From positions 68,287,583-68,351,582 of the forward strand of contig CM064863.1 of NCBI GenBank assembly GCA_032719365.1: a DNA stretch of 64,000 nucleotides, given 5' to 3'. Made by a program: the position numbers and the translations under genes. Positions 58,358 through 64,000 of the stretch are shown here, in pieces (the first letter of the stretch is position 1; every line of letters starts with the position of its first letter). This stretch comes from Prinsepia uniflora (lineage: Eukaryota > Streptophyta > Magnoliopsida > Rosales > Rosaceae). Below the pieces are notes generated by a model, which did not search any database, was not told the DNA's origin, and saw nothing but the letters and a program-made list of their open reading frames with translations.

Positions 58358-59180
58358 AAAATGAAATTTGAAATAACCTGCCCTACGCTTTATGGAATCA
58401 ACCGTTGGGCAACATGCCTCATGCCCTACGTTTGCTTCATAATTTCGTAGGGTATATATATTTCATTTAATTAAATATAGAAAAAATAATAAAATTAAGT
58501 AAAAATGAAATTTGAAATAACCTGCCCTACGCTTTATGGAATCAACCGTTGGGCAACATGCCTCATGCCCTACGTTTGCTTCCTAATTTCGTAGGGTATA
58601 TGTATTTCATTTAATTAAATATAAAAAAAATAATAAAATTAAGTAAAAATGAAATTTGAAATAACCTGCCCTACGCTTTATGGAATTAACCGTTGGGCAA
58701 CATGCCTCATGCCCTACGTTTTCTTCCTAATTTCGTAGGGTATATATTTCATTTAATTAAATATAGAAAAAATAATACAATTAAGTAAAAATGAAATTTG
58801 AAACAACCTCCCTACGCTTTATGGAATCAACCGTTGGGCAACATGCCTCATGCCCTACGTTTGCTTCCTAATTTCGTAGGGTATATGTATTTCATTTAAT
58901 TAAATATAGAAAAAAATAATAAAATTAAGTAAAAATGAAATTTGAAATAACCTGCCCTACGCTTTATGGAATCAACCGTTGGGCAACATGCCTCATGCCC
59001 TACGTTTGCTTCCTAATTTCGTAGGGTATATATATTTGATTTAATTCGATCAGAAATAACAACTAAAATAAATAAATAAAAATTATTTTAGATCTGTCTT
59101 GCCTTTCGCAATTTGGACGAAATCGTTGGACCATAGTAATCTTGCCCTACGTTGTCGCGCTCATTTCGTAGGGTTCATGT
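58358..59180. repeat. Tandem repeat array (about 142-147 bp unit, five copies plus a diverged sixth)
   Basis: Units start near 58358, 58500, 58647, 58788 and 58932. Each contains CCTGCCCTACGCTTTATGGA, CCGTTGGGCAACATGCCTCA, TGCCCTACGTTTGCTTCC and TTTCGTAGGGTATAT, then a TTTAATTAAATATA tail. A more diverged copy lies at 59090-59180. These are the same CCCTACG/CGTAGGG words as the element's subterminal regions. Confidence 0.95.
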
Positions 59181-59320
59181 ATATATTTAATTCTATAAAT
59201 GTTTTCAATTGATTATTGTAATATTTTAATTGAAACATTTAAAACTTCAAGCTTAATTAATTTTGGAAGCGTCATATTACAAGAATAAATTGAGTAATTG
59301 AAACATTAAACCATCAAGTT

Positions 59321-61624
59321 TTATTCAGTGCCAGATTCGTTATCATCCTCCCATTCAAGCTCGTCATCCGAGGAGTGCACACTACTGATTTCTTCATAAT
59401 CACTTTGAATTGGTTCTAAGTCCCCGAGATCAATAAAAATTCCATCAATCGCAATTGGTGAGACAACGTCGTTTGTTCGTACTCCATCCACATTTAGGGC
59501 AAATGCCGAAGAATCCTCCTGGAAAACAATCTGCTGGTCATCATCAATTTCCTCATTTGCTTCATGGTCTCCGTCATCCATAACCCAAATATTTCTTTGA
59601 TTTACCATTTCAGCTACTCTCCAACCAGCGCCGACTTTTGGATCATCCACATAAAATACTTGTTTTGCTGTACTAGCCAAGATGTAAGGATCACTCTCAT
59701 ACCACCGGGTCTTTGTGTTAACAGATACGCATAAGTTATCTCGAATGACTCTGCCTGGAATACTTGGGTTCGTATCAAACCAATGACACTTGAACAAAAT
59801 GACTTCCTTACGCTCTGTGTATAACACCTGTACCACACTTAATAATTTTCCGAAGAACCCCGTATCAGCATTTTCCCCTTCCCCGGACACGAACACTCCT
59901 CTATTTTGAGTAGACAACTTGTCATCTCGGTCAGTGCACACGAACTTTACTCCGTTAATGTGACAGCCAGCGTATGTTTCTCCTCGTACTGGACCAATGG
60001 CAAGCTGCATTAATTCTTTATTGAAGTCTGCTGAGTTGTCATCTCTCAGTTGAGCCATCTGATAAGATACACATCATGAATTAAATGGGTCAACTTAAAA
60101 CAAAAATAAGAAATTATGCAAGCAAAATAATTGACTTACATGTTGAGCAAACCAGCTTGGAAATAGTTGTTGGTCCATTTCTTCCCAATTCGAGGGATAT
60201 TGGGACTTCATCAATGCCTCGTGCTTCTCGTGGAAGGGCCAAACTTCATCACAGTTGTTTAATATGAACCAATGAGCCACCTTCATGTCGTTATTAGTGA
60301 ACGGCTGCAAAATTGGACCAATTCCGAATGGTCGTGCTGGTTGGGCAAATACGGATAGCTTCTCTGCGCGTTCACCACCATCATCGTTCCGCGGGGTCCT
60401 ATTGAATGAAGTTTCAACATTTCGAAGGTACATTGAACAAAATGTGAGTGACTCATTTGCAATATATGCTTCCGCTATAGAGCCTTCAGGACGTGTCTTA
60501 TTGCGGACATATCGTTTGTACCGACCTAGCATTCTGCAAGAAAATAGAATACTCATCTCACATTCATTAAAAGGATAGTAAAGAGTTAACATGATGTAAT
60601 TTACCTCTCAATTGGGTACATCCAACGATAATGAACCGGACCAACTAATTTTGCCTCATCTGGCAAATGAATTAGTAGGTGCACCATTATATCGAAGAAT
60701 GCTGGTGGATATATTTGCTCTAATCGACACATAAGGTAGACAATGTCCTCATTCATTGCAGCCACATCCATCCTTGTGCCACCTCATATCACAGGCTGTG
60801 TGGGTTGACATGTAGAATCGTTGTAATCTTGGCTTTAGTGGAAAATATCGTAACACCTTATTTGGAATCTTGTTCTTTAGATACCTAGGTTCATTGCACA
60901 CGGGACATTTTTCAAGCTTCTCAAATTCACCATAAAACAATGCACAATTGTTCTTGCATGCATGGATCTTGACATACCCTAAACCGAGACCCTTCAATAA
61001 CTTCTTCGAGCTATAATGATCTTTAGGTAGACAGTTATCTTTAGGGAGCATTCTGATGATAATGTCCATCATATGATCAAAATGCTTGTTTGTTTGATTA
61101 TACTGAACTTTCATGTGCATCAACTCCACAACTGCACCTAGAACTGAGAATGTTTTACAACCGGGGTATAATTCACGCTGAGCTTCTTTCATTAATCTCT
61201 CATAATGTTGATCTGACTCTTCGGGTTGAAGTCTGGGAGCCTGATCATCCATATCACTTGATGCATGAGGAAAAACATCAGTTAATATATCAAGGACTTG
61301 GTCATCATCAAAACGCCCATCCAAAGAACTTTGATCCCCACAGGTCCTAGGATATGAAGATGTCGATGCTGAAAATATAGTTTCGCCATGATGAATCCAA
61401 TTAGTATAGTTGTGTACTATCCCGTTCCATGCCAGGTGATTTTTTACCTCTTCCAACTCCCTCCAATTACAATTGTTACATTTCCGACACAGACACCTGA
61501 TACGTCTAGTTTCACTGCAGTGACTCCGTGCAAAAGCAATAAAACTGTCGATCCCTTCCAAATACTCATCAGAACACCTATCGTTCAATTGCATCCACCC
61601 TCTGTCCATTATCTCTGTTTTCAT
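59321..61624 (-). pseudogene. CACTA first gene, TNP2-type transposase with deleted catalytic core
   Basis: It starts ATG at 61624. Residues 8-80 are the Transposase-associated domain (DRGWMQLNDRCSDEYLEGID; CLCRKCNNC; WNGIVHNYTNWIHHGE). The N-terminal part of the TNP2/Transposase_21 domain follows (YPGCKTFSVLGAVVELMHMK; ALFYGEFEKLEKCPVCNEPR; CDMRWHKDG). Directly after DMRWHKDG (about 60780) the sequence jumps to DUF4218 (EDIVYLMCRLEQIYPPAFFD; VHLLIHLPDEAKLVG), so the DDE-bearing centre is missing and the frame changes. After introns at 60604-60534 and 60139-60059 the DUF4218 end (MLGRYKRYVRNKTRPEGSIA) and DUF4216 (TGFFGKLLSVVQVLYTERKE; VILFKCHWFD) follow, ending in an acidic tail at 59321. TNP2 is the endonuclease of CACTA transposition; this copy cannot encode it. 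Confidence 0.85.
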
Positions 61625-61779
61625 TCAATTTCATTATATGAAGCTACTCAACTCGATTAAAGTCGCATAAACGATTATGAAATATCAACATATTTCACTC
61701 CTTCAAAACTACATAAATAACTAATGATAAATTCACAAATAAAAATATATTTTAATACGCATATCACACATATCATGGG

Positions 61780-62060
61780 CTTTACAATTTTCTAATTTCC
61801 TAACATAGTTTTGATTTTCTAATTTCCTAGTATATTTTCTATTTTTTATTATCCCAAAATATTTTCTAATTTTGTAACATATTTTCTAGTTAATTTTCTA
61901 ATATCTTAAAAAAAATTACTAATTAATTTCTTAACATATTATCTATATAATTTTCTACAATAAGTTCTAATTCATTTCCTAATTTCTAAAAATATTTTCT
62001 AATTAATTCCCTAATTTCATAAAATATTTTCTAATTTCAAATTTTCCTCATAGATCACAT
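61780..62060. repeat. Degenerate AT-rich repeat
   Basis: Irregular repeats of ATTTTCTAATTTCCTAACAT and close variants, about 15-30 bp apart, between the TNP2-type gene and the 5' subterminal region. Confidence 0.75.
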
Positions 62061-62485
62061 AACATAAAAATTTATACATGATTAACCCAACCTTTATACA
62101 ACTTCTACACATTCTTCCCAAATTATACACAATTTCCTATCAAAATTATATCTCCAAATTGTTTACAAAAATTAAATTCATATGGAAAAACACATACCTT
62201 TTTATAAGTGTCTCTCCAAATCAATCACAAATTTCCTATAACACAAGAAATAATTAGTTTACAATCAAAAGTAAAAATTCAAAACTAAAAATTGGTTTTC
62301 ATATTTTCATACCTCATGATGAAGTTTGATGTTTAAATAAGAAATATAGAGAGATAATTGAAAAAAGGCAAAAATTATGAAGAGATGATGGTGAGAGAGG
62401 GAGAGAATGCGCAGGTATCAAACAGTAAGATGAATAGATATGGGAAGAAAGAAGAAGAGGGGCGAATGGTTGGGTATAATTGATT

Positions 62486-62849
62486 TTACTCTTGCCCTAC
62501 GCAAATTTGGTTGGGCAAACTTAAAAAATATCGTAGGGTAGAATCTGGTCAATGCTTACAATTCACCCTACGAAATTATTTTATTTTGGCCCTGCGAGAA
62601 AAAGAAATTAGTGGGGCTAGGCTTTATTTAAGGCGCCATAAACCTTATTTTTTGGCGCCAACGTTTTTTCGTTTCCCGCCGATATTTGCCCAACGAAAAA
62701 TAAGTTACCCTACTATTTTTTTATCGTAGGGCCTAATTTGATAATGCCGCCCTACAGTTACCATTTTACGTCGGCTAAGCCACCATGAGGGGACGAAAAA
62801 AGTTTCGTAGGGCCAAATCTGGTAGGGCAGCCCTAAATTTCTTGTAGTG
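62486..62849 (-). repeat. CACTA 5' terminal and subterminal repeat region
   Basis: Inverse of the 3' end: the TIR plus many CGTAGGG / CCCTACG and TTGGGCAA words at about 30-50 bp spacing. In En/Spm elements this region also holds the promoter. Confidence 0.8.
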
Positions 62850-63090
62850 TTTACTTATTTATCTGTTTCACGTACAAAACAAAGAAAAATAAAGTTAACA
62901 CCTAGGTTTTTTCTTTGGACTGAAACACCAAGCTTATAATTATACAGTGAAAGTACCCAAAATAATACAAGAATAACTCAAAACTGATTGAGCAAAGCAA
63001 AGAAACTCAGAAAAAAAAAACCAAATTGAAAATTGAGATTAATTCACACGTACAGTCCACCGTACCAAAAGAGAGTGGTTCAAAAGGAAT

Positions 63091-63205
63091 TACCTTTAGG
63101 AATATCCAGAGACTGAGAGAGCGGCAGTTGTGGCTTGTGAGAAACCTTCTTGCTTAGAAAAGGACGGAGAAGAGAAAGAGGATTCTATCCTGCGTCGGCT
63201 AAATC
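63091..63205 (-). other. NOG1: NOG1 copy: 5'UTR exon and intron donor
   Basis: Minus-strand leader rich in CT/GA (TCTCTTCTCCGTCC) ends in TATTCCTAAAG|GTAATTCC, a good donor at 63094/63093. Across the CACTA insertion the sequence before the NOG1 ATG would read AAGTAAAG|ATGG, an AG immediately before the start codon, so a 5'UTR intron ending at the ATG is plausible. The transcription start is inferred. Confidence 0.5.
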
Positions 63206-63224
63206 TGAAGTTTCCATGCTCAAC

Positions 63225-63275
63225 CCTATTTATATTTAAATAAAAATAAATAAATAAAACTTCCTAAACCCTAAA
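63225..63275 (-). promoter_or_regulatory. NOG1 copy promoter: TATA box and telo-box
   Basis: The minus strand carries ATTTAAATATAAATAGGG (63226-63243), a TATA box about 30 bp from the inferred start. Upstream lies a telo-box (AAACCCTAA on the plus strand, 63266-63274). Telo-boxes are frequent in promoters of plant ribosome-biogenesis and translation genes, which fits NOG1. Confidence 0.5.
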
Positions 63276-64000
63276 GCTTGTATATGCCGCGCGCCTTGTG
63301 TTAGCTGTTTTAGCGGCCTCCCAAAATTGGAGGGAAATTAAAGCTCTCAACGCAGAATGATCCCAAGTTACTCAGTGGATGTGTTATATTAATAATATAT
63401 ATAAATAGGGGTAGATATGTGACACCACATTTTATGTTGAACTGTAAGCGGCCACTGTAGCAGCATTGATCAAGCAACATTGCAGCTGATCTAAATCCCT
63501 AAAGCACTCAAGGACACCTGTACTTGTTCTAGAAGGAATGTGTGAGTGACAACTATGAGTTTGTTAATTATAACCGTTTGAGTGAGGTGTAAGTGCCTTA
63601 GAGAGCAAGAAAGTCATGTAAAGTGTGTGTGGAGTGATGTCATGAAATCCTCGCTGTCTTGAATGTAATGTGAGTGTGTGTTTAGTGCAATTCATTCACA
63701 AGATTAATCAAAATTGCTGTGACTCTCTCAAAACCAGAGAGAATACTAAAGATTACGCAGAAATCTCACTTGTGCATTTTAACAAACACCTTGTGTTCAT
63801 CTTTGCTACTTAGCACAATTTTCTTCACTGTAATCGTTTTTCTTCCTCATACAAGCCTAATCCTAAAACAAGATCATCATATCCTAATCTAAGCTAAAAT
63901 AATCATTTTCAGCTATAAGTAGAGTTAAGGAGATTACCTGATTGTGTAGTTGCACCTTTGTGAAAGCTGAAGCTACTGAACTTCATTGTTTTGGTGAAGA
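63276..64000. other. Upstream flank, no gene identified
   Basis: No recognisable coding sequence. The composition and words such as TGTGACACC (63418) and CTCTCTCAAAACCAGAGAGA (63725) could fit part of an LTR, but no repeat partner is in the window. Confidence 0.35.

Larger units (their letters stand above)
52481..62849 (-). mobile_element. CACTA (En/Spm) transposon, 10,369 bp
   Basis: Termini are CACTACAAGAAAA at 52481 and, in inverse, CACTACAAGAAAT from 62849. A 3 bp target duplication TTT lies at 52478-52480 and 62850-62852. Both genes are on the minus strand in the usual order, TNP2-type first and Transposase_24 second, so the 5' end is at 62849. Subterminal regions are full of CCCTACG / CGTAGGG and TTGGGCAA words. 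The transposase catalytic region is deleted and the second gene has a stop, so the copy is non-autonomous. Confidence 0.95.

Overview
This is a window of nuclear DNA from a flowering plant, very probably a eudicot. The evidence is: plant-specific gene families (SMAP1, NIN-like RWP-RK, DUF295 F-box, NOG1, plant PABP), GT-AG introns, a nuclear copy of chloroplast petA, and a load of plant transposons (Gypsy LTR elements with very long LTRs, an L1-type LINE, En/Spm CACTA, MULE-like, hAT-like). The species cannot be named from the sequence alone. Intact host genes are few; most of the window is nested, decaying mobile DNA. I found no tRNA or rRNA genes and no CRISPR array.

Layout. 1-7.3 kb: two long Gypsy LTRs of one family in opposite orientation, then anonymous low-complexity sequence and the end of another LTR. 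8.5-10.9 kb (minus): an apparently intact two-exon gene for a membrane protein with an acidic run, possibly plastid-targeted. 11.75-26.54 kb: an inverted-repeat (Pack-MULE-like) element of about 1.6 kb carrying a piece of a NIN-like (RWP-RK) gene. Its intron is split by a 13.2 kb Tat-type Gypsy element (12301-25504, target duplication AAATT). That element is itself interrupted by a 2.3 kb solo LTR (target duplication CACTA) and a 193 bp mini-LTR (target duplication GTGAA). 27.1-28.1 kb: a TIR element. 29.57-29.75 kb (plus): intact SMAP1. 31.6-32.85 kb (minus): broken DUF295 F-box gene. 34.1-34.45 kb: SINE-like duplication. 35-43.6 kb (plus): an L1-type LINE, its reverse transcriptase split by a 3.2 kb solo LTR (target duplication AATGC). 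43.9-46.7 kb: another solo LTR. 47-50 kb: AT-rich sequence and a MITE-like repeat. 50.5 kb: nuclear petA fragment. 51.0-63.3 kb (minus): a NOG1 gene copy with promoter and 5'UTR intron, split just before its ATG by a 10.4 kb CACTA transposon (52481-62849, target duplication TTT). The CACTA element carries a TNP2-type gene, a Transposase_24 gene and three captured exons of a poly(A)-binding-protein gene.

How the parts relate. Nesting gives a relative chronology: Pack-MULE, then Tat element, then the solo LTR and mini-LTR; LINE, then solo LTR; NOG1 copy, then CACTA. One long-LTR family supplied at least five pieces, and those with both ends visible are solo LTRs, so LTR-LTR recombination has been frequent. 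Three host genes or gene fragments (NLP, PABP, NOG1) are tied to DNA transposons by capture or insertion. These are the most informative features. I see no clearly novel biochemical system; the notable content is transposon capture and nesting.
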